Shown: positions 26,599 to 35,400 of the stretch, one piece after another
Layout: each line of letters begins with the position of its first letter
How positions within the stretch are numbered: the first letter of the stretch is position 1
NCBI GenBank assembly: GCA_029863605.1
Contig: JAOTVB010000005.1
Span: 62,001-126,000 of the forward strand
DNA from: Myxococcales bacterium
GTDB taxonomy: Bacteria > Myxococcota_A > Polyangia > Polyangiales > Houyiibacteriaceae
Reading direction: 5' to 3'
DNA length: 64,000 bases
Notes under the pieces: generated by a model
What the model was told of the DNA's origin: nothing
The model's database searches: none
What the model saw: only the letters and a program-made list of their open reading frames with translations
Program-made: the position numbers and the translations under genes

Positions 26599-28836
26599 AT
26601 GCTGCCGATTCGCGGGGAATTGAGATGGTCATGGCGGCGGCATATTTTGATTGCCTGCGCCGTGGCTTTGACCAGCGGCGCTGGGTGCGGGGGCGGCTCC
26701 GGCGGGGGAGGCGGCCTGCCCGATCCCATCGACGTGCCGGCCGGACTCACGGTCCACTGCAGCGCGGCCTTCGACGGTGGCAAGATACCGTTGAATACCT
26801 TCATCGACGCCACAGTCGCGGACGATGTGTGCCTCATCCATCGTTTCGATGCGACGCAGGGCGTCCAGTACTCGGTTCAGGTTCTCATCGCAGCTGGAGG
26901 AAATGTCGACGTCCTAGTCGCTTCTAACGGTGACTTCATCGACTTGGTAACCGCATCCAATTTCTTTGGCGATACTCCCGAGTCGGCAACCTTCTCCGCC
27001 GGCGCCACTCAGGAATACGTCATCGCGTACATCGGTCGGGCGTCGACCTCCGATATTTCTACTCGGGTCGTGCAAAATATTCCCTCGCCTACGGGCGAGC
27101 GAGACTGCATGGCCACCGTGGACGGCGGTGAGCTCAGCACTGACGGCACCCCCGTGTCCGACATCGTATTTCCCCGGACCTGCGTGCTCTACACCTTCGA
27201 GGGGAACGCCGATTCGATCTACAAACTAACCGCGACGTTTGCGGGCGACACGCTCCCCGACGCCTTGCATGTCGCCCGAGATCGAGATCTAACCGACGTG
27301 ATCGATAGTCGGGTCTTTCTGGAGGAAACCACCACCCTCTACCCGGTTACCGATGCCGACCAGACCTTCTACATCGTTCTCGTCGGTGAGTTTTCGGAGT
27401 TGTCGACCTATGAGCTGGCGCTCACGCGGGGCAATGCTCCGGTCGGCCTATTCGATCGTTGTCACATGGCGGAGGATAGCGGCCCCATCACCACCGATTG
27501 GAGCCCGATCACCGCGAGTCTGGCACGTCGCACCTGTCACATCTATGCACTCTCTTCCGTCGCTGATCTGCTCTATGTCATCGGTCTGACTACATCGAGC
27601 TTCGGAACGCCACCCGAGTTGCGCATCGCGAGCGATGCAGATTTTCGCAATCTGGTGACCACAACCACGGAGCCCGTCGAGGGCATCTCGGGCGAAGCGT
27701 TCGTTGCCGGAAGCGCCCAGACTTTCCACATTGCAGTCCTGACATCCGCGCTCGACGCTACAATCGATTACGACATACGGGGCCTCGAATCCGAACCACC
27801 CCCGCAGGGGTTGACCTTTCCGTGCAACCGGTCGCGTGCTGCGGGCAGCTTAGTTGCCGACGGTCCGACCTTCAATGGTACGTTGATGGCCAACGAGTGT
27901 GCGACCTTCACTCTCGACACACTGGGAGGTGTTTCCTACACCATCTCGGCGCTCCCGAACGCTGGCAGTGTTTTTCTCTACGCCTCCCAAGACGCGGAGC
28001 ACACGCAGTCTTTGGGGAGCTCGGTCAATTTCAGCGGCCCCCAGGGCCTCTCGTTCACCGCGCCCACGACAGGCACAGTTCACATCGCGGTCGCCGGTCG
28101 AATCGACGGCACCGCGTTCTCTGTCTCCGCGGCAACCGCAGCGGCGCCACCCGCGGGTGTAGGGTCCTACTGCGACTTTGCCGTGGACGCCGGCGTGCTG
28201 ACCGTGGACGGTGGTCCGGCGTCGGGTTTCGCGGCGGCAGACCAATGCAACCTGTACGCGTTCAGCGGCACCAACGGCACGAGTTACACGATACGTCTGA
28301 CCGAGGTCGACAATGATGACCCGGACCTCACGCTGGCCAGCGACGCGGCCTTTTCCGCGATCATTCAGGAGGCGACGACCCCCGACGGCGACACTATCGT
28401 CTTCACGGCATCGGGTGACCAACCCTTTTACCTGGCGGTTCACGGTTTTCAGAGCGTCGAGTACACCATCGAAGTCATGGTCAGCCCATCGCCCCCCGCA
28501 GGCCTTGCGGGTCGATGCAGCAGCGTGCTCGACGATGGGATTCTGGTGGTTGAGGCGCCCTCGGTTCGACAGAGCGCCGCCCCGGACCAGTGCGTCGTGT
28601 ACTCCTTTGCCGCCATCAGTGGCCTTTCATACACGGTCACCGTGTTTACCAGCCGGGGCAATCCGGGGCTCATCGTTGCCGATGGCGCCGACTTTACTTC
28701 GATGCTCACGAACCAGACCACGTCCGGCGGTGAAGTCTACACATTCACGGCAGCGGCCACCCAGGATTTCTACCTGGCAGTCTTCGCCGAAACGGCCACC
28801 ACCACGGACTTCGAGATATTTGTCGAGACGCCGTAG
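26599..28836 (+). CDS. secreted lipoprotein with six Cys-pair repeats
   Basis: A 745-aa lipoprotein. The lipobox is LTSGAGC with acylated Cys at residue 30, then a Gly-rich linker. The remainder is six tandem beta-rich repeats of 115-121 residues. Each starts near PxGL...C and carries one cysteine pair: C54/C78, C170/C195, C288/C313, C409/C434, C525/C550 and C640/C665. Spacing inside the pair is 24 or 25 residues throughout, so one disulfide per repeat is likely. A common core is the segment YxIxL... followed by LxxASDADF and ...TFYLAV, resembling bacterial pre-peptidase C-terminal (PPC) or Ig-like modules. No catalytic residues are visible. It is the larger of two lipoprotein genes inside the tRNA-Asn island and ends in a strong terminator. 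Confidence 0.85.
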   Translation: MLPIRGELRWSWRRHILIACAVALTSGAGCGGGSGGGGGLPDPIDVPAGLTVHCSAAFDGGKIPLNTFIDATVADDVCLIHRFDATQGVQYSVQVLIAAGGNVDVLVASNGDFIDLVTASNFFGDTPESATFSAGATQEYVIAYIGRASTSDISTRVVQNIPSPTGERDCMATVDGGELSTDGTPVSDIVFPRTCVLYTFEGNADSIYKLTATFAGDTLPDALHVARDRDLTDVIDSRVFLEETTTLYPVTDADQTFYIVLVGEFSELSTYELALTRGNAPVGLFDRCHMAEDSGPITTDWSPITASLARRTCHIYALSSVADLLYVIGLTTSSFGTPPELRIASDADFRNLVTTTTEPVEGISGEAFVAGSAQTFHIAVLTSALDATIDYDIRGLESEPPPQGLTFPCNRSRAAGSLVADGPTFNGTLMANECATFTLDTLGGVSYTISALPNAGSVFLYASQDAEHTQSLGSSVNFSGPQGLSFTAPTTGTVHIAVAGRIDGTAFSVSAATAAAPPAGVGSYCDFAVDAGVLTVDGGPASGFAAADQCNLYAFSGTNGTSYTIRLTEVDNDDPDLTLASDAAFSAIIQEATTPDGDTIVFTASGDQPFYLAVHGFQSVEYTIEVMVSPSPPAGLAGRCSSVLDDGILVVEAPSVRQSAAPDQCVVYSFAAISGLSYTVTVFTSRGNPGLIVADGADFTSMLTNQTTSGGEVYTFTAAATQDFYLAVFAETATTTDFEIFVETP

Positions 28837-28843
28837 TCGATGC

Positions 28844-28871
28844 AAAAGCCCGGCCCAAGCCGGGCTTTTTT
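28844..28871 (+). terminator. rho-independent terminator of the repeat lipoprotein
   Basis: A 7-bp GCCCGGC/GCCGGGC stem, extended by A-T pairs, with a 4-nt loop and a run of six T, 8 bp after the lipoprotein stop. Its A-run on the other side makes it potentially bidirectional, which would also serve the minus-strand tRNA-Glu remnant. Confidence 0.85.
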
Positions 28872-28873
28872 GC

Positions 28874-28941
28874 TGGTGACCCCAGCGAGGTTCGAACTCG
28901 CTCGCGTTACCGGCGTGAGAGGCCGCGCCTGCACGATGGCC
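28874..28941 (-). pseudogene. tRNA-Glu(CTC) remnant
   Basis: The minus strand has an intact tRNA 3' half: anticodon loop CTCTCAC between GGC and GCC, T-arm GCGAG-TTCGAAC-CTCGC, acceptor strand TGGGGTC, discriminator A and an encoded CCA. The 5' half is damaged. The expected GACCCCA acceptor strand is missing and the D-arm is shortened, leaving only a CATCGT-like scrap. It cannot fold into a normal tRNA. An intact 3' half with a lost 5' half is typical of an old integrase attachment site. Confidence 0.65.
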
Positions 28942-29347
28942 AACGCGACCACGTAAGCCTTGCCTCCACCAATTCCCGCATTCCTCAGCGGTTTCGACGC
29001 CTTGAGAACGCTGGTCCCTCAGCCGCGCAACTTTTTAGGGGGCAAAACCGATAACAGGGTCTCGGGAAGGAGATATCGGTGAACAGTCGTGGTTTCGGAG
29101 CAGAGCGCGCCTCAGTTGACGGACGCGCGAGTGAGTCGACGGTGGACACTGTCGGAAGCATCATCAGTGTTCCACGCTCGCCTGCAGCGCGCACTCTCTT
29201 AGCGGACTGAATTGCCCGGAACTAAGCGTTATGTCGACTTGTTGAGACCCGAGAGAGTGTTTGTAGTTACTATCAGCCCCTTCGTCTCGCTCGGTTGTTT
29301 TTTGGGTACACCGGGCTCCTCCGATACGCTGCCGCTCGGAGGCGCGG
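28942..29347. other. intergenic stretch between the two island lipoproteins
   Basis: No recognisable gene. It holds one short frame with a strong Shine-Dalgarno (29079-29210, listed separately) and the presumed promoter of the 550-aa lipoprotein, which I could not define. Confidence 0.4.
29079..29210 (+). CDS. possible 43-aa small ORF
   Basis: A GTG start at 29079 has AAGGAG 6 nt upstream, an ideal spacing, and leads to 43 codons (MNSRGFGAERASVDGRAS..., ending LLAD). No family is recognised, the composition is unremarkable, and it lies inside a decayed island, so a chance signal is possible. I list it because the ribosome-binding site is among the better ones in the window. Confidence 0.3.
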   Translation: MNSRGFGAERASVDGRASESTVDTVGSIISVPRSPAARTLLAD

Positions 29348-31000
29348 ATGATTCGAGTTTGGCTAATTGGTTGCGCGGTGCTGGCGATCGGCTGTGGAGA
29401 CACCTCAGGCAACGGCGGAGGTGGAATGGGCGGAGTCGGCGGAATGGGCGGAGCCGGTGGCACCGGAGGTACCGACATCTGCGACACCCTTCCCTGCGAG
29501 TGTGACACGGACGACGATTGCGGGGAGCACGAAACCTGCGATTCGTCCGACGCGGGACGCCTTTGCATCTGCGTCGCCGCCTATGAGGACACCGGGAGCG
29601 GCTGCGAGTTCGCTGGGGCGCCGCTTGCGCCCGGATTCGATGACGCTGTGCCATGGACGACGTCGGGCGGGGCCGTTCTCGATCCTGGTGCCGATGGCTT
29701 CGACGATCCAGGTGTGGTGACTTGGGTGGATGAGAACGCGCTCTGCGACGGTTCTAGCGTCTCGCAAACATTCACCATGCCGCCGTACGCTGCCGCCGAA
29801 CCCTTGGCCCTCGAGCTGACGTACAACGGGGAGGAGGATTTCCTTTTTTTCGACGAGGCGGAAGCGATGGTGGCGATTAACGAGAAGTGGACTCGCTATC
29901 CCGGCAATGGCGCATTCTCCACGACCACCACGTGCCTTGGGGAGTCGGCTTTCGGCGGAGATGTCGAGTTCCGCGTCGAGGGACTTACTCGCTCCTGCCC
30001 GAGCAACCTGCAGCTGATCGTGGACCGACTGGAGGTGGTGACTGCAGCCAACGCGGGGCTCGACTGTCCCGATCCAGGCGTGGTCAGGGACGGTGACTTC
30101 GACGGAGACGGCACCGCTTGGGAGATGTCTGGCGATGCCACCGTCGAGGACGGCATCGGCCAGAACGGATCACGGGCAGGGCGACTGCAGACGCAGACCC
30201 TATGTTCGAGCGCTTCACTCGAGGGTCTGGCCTCCTGGCCGCTGCAAAGCAGCGTCGCCAACCCCGCGCTCCGGTTCTTCTGGAGTGGAACTACGGGTCG
30301 TGTGCTGGATGTGTCGGTGGGTGAATTCGCCCTGGCGAGCTTCACTGCAAGCGGTACGACGAGCACCAGCACGGTGTGCCTGCCCCCGAGCTCCCAAGGA
30401 CTAGCGCAAAGGGTCTCGCTCGGTATTCCGTTCACTGGCGGATCATGCGCAGCGCCAGACGTACGCGATTTCATCGTCGACACGCTGGAGGTCGTGAGTG
30501 CACCTGACTGCGGAGACGATCCCTACCTCGTCGACGGCGACTTCGAGCTGGCGCTGACCGGCACGGTCTCGAGCGGATGGCTCCTGCTTTCCAACGAGCC
30601 CTGGGGCACTGTCAGCATCGTCACCAGCGACGCACAAAGCGGCAGCGCCTCATTGCAATTGGCGTCCCGACAGGACTGCTTTGGCGTTTCCGCACAAGCG
30701 ACCTTCGTCGTTCCCAAACCCGATGCATCGGGCGGACCAGCCCTGAAGTACTACTTTCGAGTCGGCAATAACCCGGAGACGGAGACTTCCTCGACCCCCG
30801 GCAACGGAGCGCTGCCCGAAGGCGGAGCTGCGTTTGCAGAGGAGACGGTGTGCTTGGACCCCGCAGACGCGACCAAGCCGCAGACGCTCAGCTTCACCAT
30901 CAGCCCCGGAGGCGGCCTCTGTGCGGACACTTTCCCCGAGGAGCAGGCGCTCATCGACAACGTCCGAGTGACGACCGACCCGGCGTGTCCTAGCGAATGA
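29348..31000 (+). CDS. lipoprotein with EGF-like segment and three Cys repeats
   Basis: A 550-aa lipoprotein. The lipobox is LAIGC (Cys 16), followed by a GGxGG linker of about 20 residues and a Cys-rich EGF-like segment (about 44-88: CDTLPCECDTDDDCG, then CICVAAYEDTGSGC). Three repeats of about 150 residues follow. Each carries a LC...S...F segment, a TVCL-like segment, and an end like DFIVDTLEVV before a cysteine. The repeats look like beta-sandwich binding domains of the kind found at myxobacterial cell surfaces. GGAGG lies 6 nt before the ATG. No enzyme motif is visible. Surface adhesion or substrate binding is the likely role, by inference only. Confidence 0.82.
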   Translation: MIRVWLIGCAVLAIGCGDTSGNGGGGMGGVGGMGGAGGTGGTDICDTLPCECDTDDDCGEHETCDSSDAGRLCICVAAYEDTGSGCEFAGAPLAPGFDDAVPWTTSGGAVLDPGADGFDDPGVVTWVDENALCDGSSVSQTFTMPPYAAAEPLALELTYNGEEDFLFFDEAEAMVAINEKWTRYPGNGAFSTTTTCLGESAFGGDVEFRVEGLTRSCPSNLQLIVDRLEVVTAANAGLDCPDPGVVRDGDFDGDGTAWEMSGDATVEDGIGQNGSRAGRLQTQTLCSSASLEGLASWPLQSSVANPALRFFWSGTTGRVLDVSVGEFALASFTASGTTSTSTVCLPPSSQGLAQRVSLGIPFTGGSCAAPDVRDFIVDTLEVVSAPDCGDDPYLVDGDFELALTGTVSSGWLLLSNEPWGTVSIVTSDAQSGSASLQLASRQDCFGVSAQATFVVPKPDASGGPALKYYFRVGNNPETETSSTPGNGALPEGGAAFAEETVCLDPADATKPQTLSFTISPGGGLCADTFPEEQALIDNVRVTTDPACPSE

Positions 31001-31420
31001 GGCTGCGGTATCGAAATCGATGAGGCCGCGCGGCCTGTTCGCGCCCGCACATCAGCTAGAAGCTGCAAGAACTGCGACCCGGCGGCAGGTGCCCCTCCTG
31101 TTACTCATGGGGCGACCGCTGATCCCCGTGGCGACGTCTGGCGGACGCGCACGGTTGTGCTCGACTCCGCGGCGCTGGGCATTCGCAACTGTGGCCACCA
31201 TGGACTGCGCCGCTATTTCATTTCCTACGCGCGCAGGGGCGGCGCGCGCGCCGATATGCTCGAGCGCGTCACCCATAACAGCGCTGGCACCATTGTGGAC
31301 GTCTACCCGGACCCTGACGCGCTTTGGCCCGCATTGTGCGAGGCCGTGCAATGTCTCAAGGTCACCTGGCCGACGAACAACGTCGTCGCGCTCCCGATAG
31401 CGGTCGGAATGGACACTGCT
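31001..31420 (+). pseudogene. tyrosine-recombinase (integrase) C-terminal remnant
   Basis: The frame continues directly after the lipoprotein stop and reads TVVLDSAALGIRNCGHHGLR, then RYFISYARRGGARADML, ERVTHNSAGTIVDVY and LCEAVQCL. GHHGLRR is the H-x-x-R box, THNSAG supplies the second His position, and DVY is a candidate catalytic Tyr. The N-terminal arm, core-binding domain and first catalytic Arg are missing, so it is inactive as it stands. It points at the tRNA-Asn gene about 60 bp away, the usual arrangement for a tRNA-targeting integrase. The open frame runs on through the tRNA but that part is not protein. Confidence 0.72.
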
Positions 31421-31472
31421 ACGGACACTCAAGAAGACGAAAAAGAAAAACCGAGTGAAGACAACGTACTTG

Positions 31473-31498
31473 TGGGCTCCAGCGGTAGGACTCGAACC
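31473..31498 (-). repeat. proximal attachment-site repeat inside tRNA-Asn
   Basis: 26 bp identical to 25603-25628, covering the tRNA-Asn 3' half of the T-arm, the acceptor strand, discriminator and 4 bp beyond. With the other copy it frames a 5.9-kb island. Confidence 0.8.
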
Positions 31499-31549
31499 TA
31501 CGACCAAGCGATTAACAGTCGCCCGCTCTACCAACTGAGCTACGCTGGA
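31477..31549 (-). tRNA. tRNA-Asn (anticodon GTT)
   Basis: A complete 73-nt cloverleaf on the minus strand: acceptor TCCAGCG with CGCTGGA, D-arm GCTC-AGTTGGTA-GAGC, anticodon stem GGCGA/TCGCT with loop CTGTTAA (anticodon GTT), T-arm GTAGG-TTCGAGT-CCTAC and discriminator G. CCA is not encoded (the next bases are CCC). Its 3' end is the integration target of the neighbouring island. Confidence 0.95.
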
Positions 31550-31612
31550 ATGAGGGCCGGAGGCTTAGCTCGCCTCTGGCGACTGTCAAGGCCAGCACCG
31601 CATGCCGCGACC

Positions 31613-32416
31613 TCATTTCAGCAATCCGAAGTGACGAAGTCCCTCCAGCACGCCACGCGCATAGGGGTGCGTGGCAAAGTAGAGCCGCTCGTCGATCCCC
31701 CGGGCCATCGACTCGGCCGCGAGGTCTCGCTTGAGGGCTGCGTCTGCGTTTCCCACGACGATGACTCGATACCCGGTCAACATGGCGGCGCGGTCGTTTC
31801 CCGAGTCACCCGCGTAGATGAGGTGCTCTTCGTCGATACCGGTGTGGTCGTGCAGGTATCGAACTGCGAAGTCCTTGGCAACGCCGGCTGGAAGTAAGTC
31901 GAGGAGCCCACGCTTGGCCACGGGATCGTAGCTCGACACGAGCTTCACCTTTGCCTTCGCTTCATCGAGCCGCGATTGCACGGTTGCCTCGAAGGCCTCC
32001 GGCCGACCGGCCGTGTAGTAGCTCACTTTGAACTCCCCCTGCTTTTGCTCCTCTTGAAGCTCGAGGCCTTCGATCGCGCCAATCGCCGCGCGCACATCTC
32101 TGCCGCTCAGCCCTCCGAAGGCGTTTCTCATGGCTTCTCGATATGCCTCGTCGGGCTCGTAGCCTCGGTTGGTCTTTCGATAGACGCTCGTGCCGACGTC
32201 GCAGACGAACCAATCGGGTGACGGAAGGCCGAGCTCCGAGATCCCCTCCTGTGCCAAGGACAAATGGCGGCCCGTCACGTAAGCGAGCACCAGGTTGGCG
32301 CTGGTGGCGAATGCTGTCACCAACTCGGCGACGTCGCGCAAGTGTTGCGCGCTCCTTTCGAGTGGAATAAGGGTGCCATCCAGATCTGACGCGAGGAGGT
32401 AGCGTGTTATGCTCAT
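31613..32416 (-). CDS. HAD-IIB hydrolase, sucrose-phosphatase-like
   Basis: A 267-aa HAD phosphatase of subclass IIB. It has the nucleophile motif DLDGTLIP near residue 11, motif II in VTGRHLS, a C2 cap domain, and motif IV GDSGNDRAAM near 208-217. The overall pattern (LASDLDGTLIP, the YAGDSGNDRAAMLTGY block) fits the sucrose-6-phosphate phosphatase group, which releases sucrose from sucrose-6-phosphate. It is divergent from the fructokinase-SPS-SPP fusion with 63 bp between. That fusion has its own HAD domain, so this is a second phosphatase. A related sugar phosphate (for example mannosyl-3-phosphoglycerate or glucosylglycerol phosphate) cannot be excluded. Confidence 0.82.
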   Translation of the reverse strand: MSITRYLLASDLDGTLIPLERSAQHLRDVAELVTAFATSANLVLAYVTGRHLSLAQEGISELGLPSPDWFVCDVGTSVYRKTNRGYEPDEAYREAMRNAFGGLSGRDVRAAIGAIEGLELQEEQKQGEFKVSYYTAGRPEAFEATVQSRLDEAKAKVKLVSSYDPVAKRGLLDLLPAGVAKDFAVRYLHDHTGIDEEHLIYAGDSGNDRAAMLTGYRVIVVGNADAALKRDLAAESMARGIDERLYFATHPYARGVLEGLRHFGLLK

Positions 32417-32479
32417 GCCAACGTGAGCCTAGCGAGGACCGAACCCGCCTGCACCCAGGAAGGCGTCAGCTGAGAGTCC

Positions 32480-35400
32480 GTGCACCGTTTCCACAAACGA
32501 CCTGTCATTTTTGGCGAGGTGCTGTTTGACCACTTCCCTGACGGCAGCCGTGTCTTGGGCGGGGCACCCTTCAACGTCGCTTGGCATTTGCGGGGGTTCA
32601 ACTCCAATCCGCTGGTGATCAGCGCAGTCGGTGACGATTCCGATGGCCACGAAGTGCTGGAGCGGATGACGAGTTGGGACCTGATGACCGACGGGATCCA
32701 GTCCGACCCGGGGCACCCGACGGGCCGCGTGACCGCTAGCGTCATCGACGGAGATAACCACTTCGAAATCGCTCCAGGCCAGGCGTGGGACTTCATCCAA
32801 CTCGGGCCGGCTCTTCGGGCGGCGGTAGAGGAACCCGCCGGGCTCCTCTACCATGGCACGCTGGCTCTTCGCGGCGACGAGAGCTGGAACGCGCTTCGCA
32901 ACTTGCAAGACGAGATCGAAGCGCCCTCGTTCATCGACATCAATCTGCGGGAACCGTGGTGGACAAAGGACAGGATCGACTGGTGCCTGACCACCGGCCA
33001 CTGGGTGAAGCTCAATGACACCGAGCTCGCACAGCTCACATCCAGGCCTACCGGGTCATTCGAGGAGTGCCGCGATGCGGCACTCGGGATCGCGCGAGAG
33101 CACGGCATCGAAGGGATCTTCGTTACGCGCGGTGCACGGGGAGCGCTTTCGGTCGTCGGTGGCAAGCAGGTGTTCGAAGCTGCGGCGGCTCCGGTGAAAA
33201 AGCTCATCGACACCGTTGGCGCAGGCGACGCATTCAGCGCCGTTGTGTGCCTCGGGCTCTTACAGGAGTGGGAACATCAGACGACGCTCGACCGGGCCGC
33301 TGCGTTTGCTGCGGACCTATGCGGCATTCGCGGCGCAACCACGACCGATTTCGGGCTCTATGATCGGCACTTCGCCGAATGGACCAAGGACACCAGCGCC
33401 GGCACGATCAGCGCCCCGGGGCCACAGCGCCTCTACGTTCTATCGCTGACCATACATGGCCTCGTTCGTGCGACCGATATCGAGCTCGGGCGCGACGCGG
33501 ACACTGGCGGCCAGGTTTCTTACGTCATCGACCAGGCCAAAGCGCTCGCCGATCATCCGGATATCGAGCGTGTCGACGTCGTGACCCGCTTGATCCAGGA
33601 CCGGCGCGTGGACGAAGGGTACGCATGTGCATTCGAGCCGATCTGCCGGGGCGCTCAAATCGTCCGGATACCGTTCGGACCCCGACGCTATCTTCGAAAG
33701 GAAACGCTGTGGCCCTATCTCGACAGCCTTCTCGATCAGCTCACGCGCTACGTCCGGATGCAGGAGCGCACACCTGACCTCATCCACGGGCATTACGCCG
33801 ACGCGGGGTATGTCGGTTCAAGGCTTGCCAAGCTACTCGGCGTTCCTTTCATTTTCACGGGCCATTCGCTCGGCCGAGTGAAGCAGATGAGGCTCGCGTC
33901 CAAAGGGGAGGCCAGCGAGCAGAGCTACCGCTTCGCGCAACGCATCGAGGCCGAAGAACGTACGCTGGAAATGGCGGCACTCGTGATCGCAAGTACCCGC
34001 CAGGAAGTGCACGAGCAGTACGAGCTCTACGACCACTACCAGCCTGAGCGCATGCAGGTCATCCCGCCCGGCGTCGACCTTTCACGCTTCTCCCCGCCCG
34101 CGCCCTCCTGGCGCCGTCCGGCGATTGCCGACGAGCTCGATCGCTTCCTCGCCGATTCGCGAAGACCCATGGTGTTGGCTTTGGCCCGCGCCGACGAGCG
34201 GAAGAATTTCGAGGGCCTGGTCCGCGCGTTTGGCGAAACCGAAGGCCTGCGGGACATCGCCAACCTGGTCATCGTGGCCGGCAACCGCGACGACATCGGC
34301 GAGATGGCCGCTGGGCCACGCCGCGTACTGACCCAGATCCTCACACTGATCGATCGCTACGACCTATACGGCTCGGTGGCCTATCCCAAGCACCACGATT
34401 CAAGCGACGTGCCTGAGCTGTACAGGTTGGCAGCCAAGACGAAGGGTGTTTTCGTGAACCCCGCGCTCACCGAGCCGTTCGGTCTCACACTGCTCGAATC
34501 GACGGCCACGGGCGTGCCGCTCGTCGCGACGAACGATGGCGGACCTCAAGACATCATCGGGATGTGCAACAACGGTCTCCTCGTCGATGCACTCGATTCC
34601 AAAGCAATCGGGGAAGCGATTCGCGACGCCCTCAGCGACCGCGAACGTTGGAGCCGCTGGTCAGAGGGTGGGCTCAAAGCCGTCCATGCGAACTACACCT
34701 GGGACAGCCATGCCACGCGCTACGTGCAGGAAGCTCGCAAGGTTGTGAAGGGCACGCACCCGACCCCGCTCTCTCGGCGGCGCACGAAGCTCGCTGGAAT
34801 GGATAGGCTGCTCGTTACCGACCTCGACGACACCTTGACCGGTGACGACGAAGCCTTGGCCACCTTGCTGAAACGCTTGGACACCACGGACGCCAAAGTC
34901 GGCTTTGGCATCGCCACGGGCCGGACATTGAATGAGGCGTTGACGCTCATGGATGAGCTCGAGGTGCGAGTCCCCGATGTCCTCATCACGGCCGGGGGAA
35001 GCGAGCTCCACTACGGAACCCACCTACTGCCTGACCGTTCCTGGGAACGCCAGATTCGATACCGCTGGGACCGGGACGACGTGGCGCGGGTAATGAACGC
35101 CATGCCGGGGCTAGAGCGCGTGATCCAGTCCGAAACCAAATATCGGCTCCGCTATCGGCTCGACCTAGGACACGCTCCGAGCCTGAGAGAGATCCGCCGC
35201 CGCCTTCGGCAGGAGGGTCTCCGGGTGACGACGATTTTGGACCATGAGGTCTACCTCGATGTCGTACCTGTCCGCGCCTCGCCGGGGCTTGCGATTCGTT
35301 TTTTCTGCTTCAAATGGAACCTCGAGCCGCAGCGCCTGCTGGTTGCAGGTGATTCGGGAAACGACTGGGACATGCTTTCAGGAGACACGTTGGGCGTGGT

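Noticed and set aside
29405-29475. Short tandem GGCGGA-like repeats
   Set aside because: They encode the GGxGG linker of the lipoprotein and are explained by protein composition. Not CRISPR or another DNA repeat.
31157-31897. A 246-codon plus-strand open frame
   Set aside because: Only its first ~90 codons resemble integrase. The rest runs through the antisense of tRNA-Asn and of the HAD gene, so it is not one protein.
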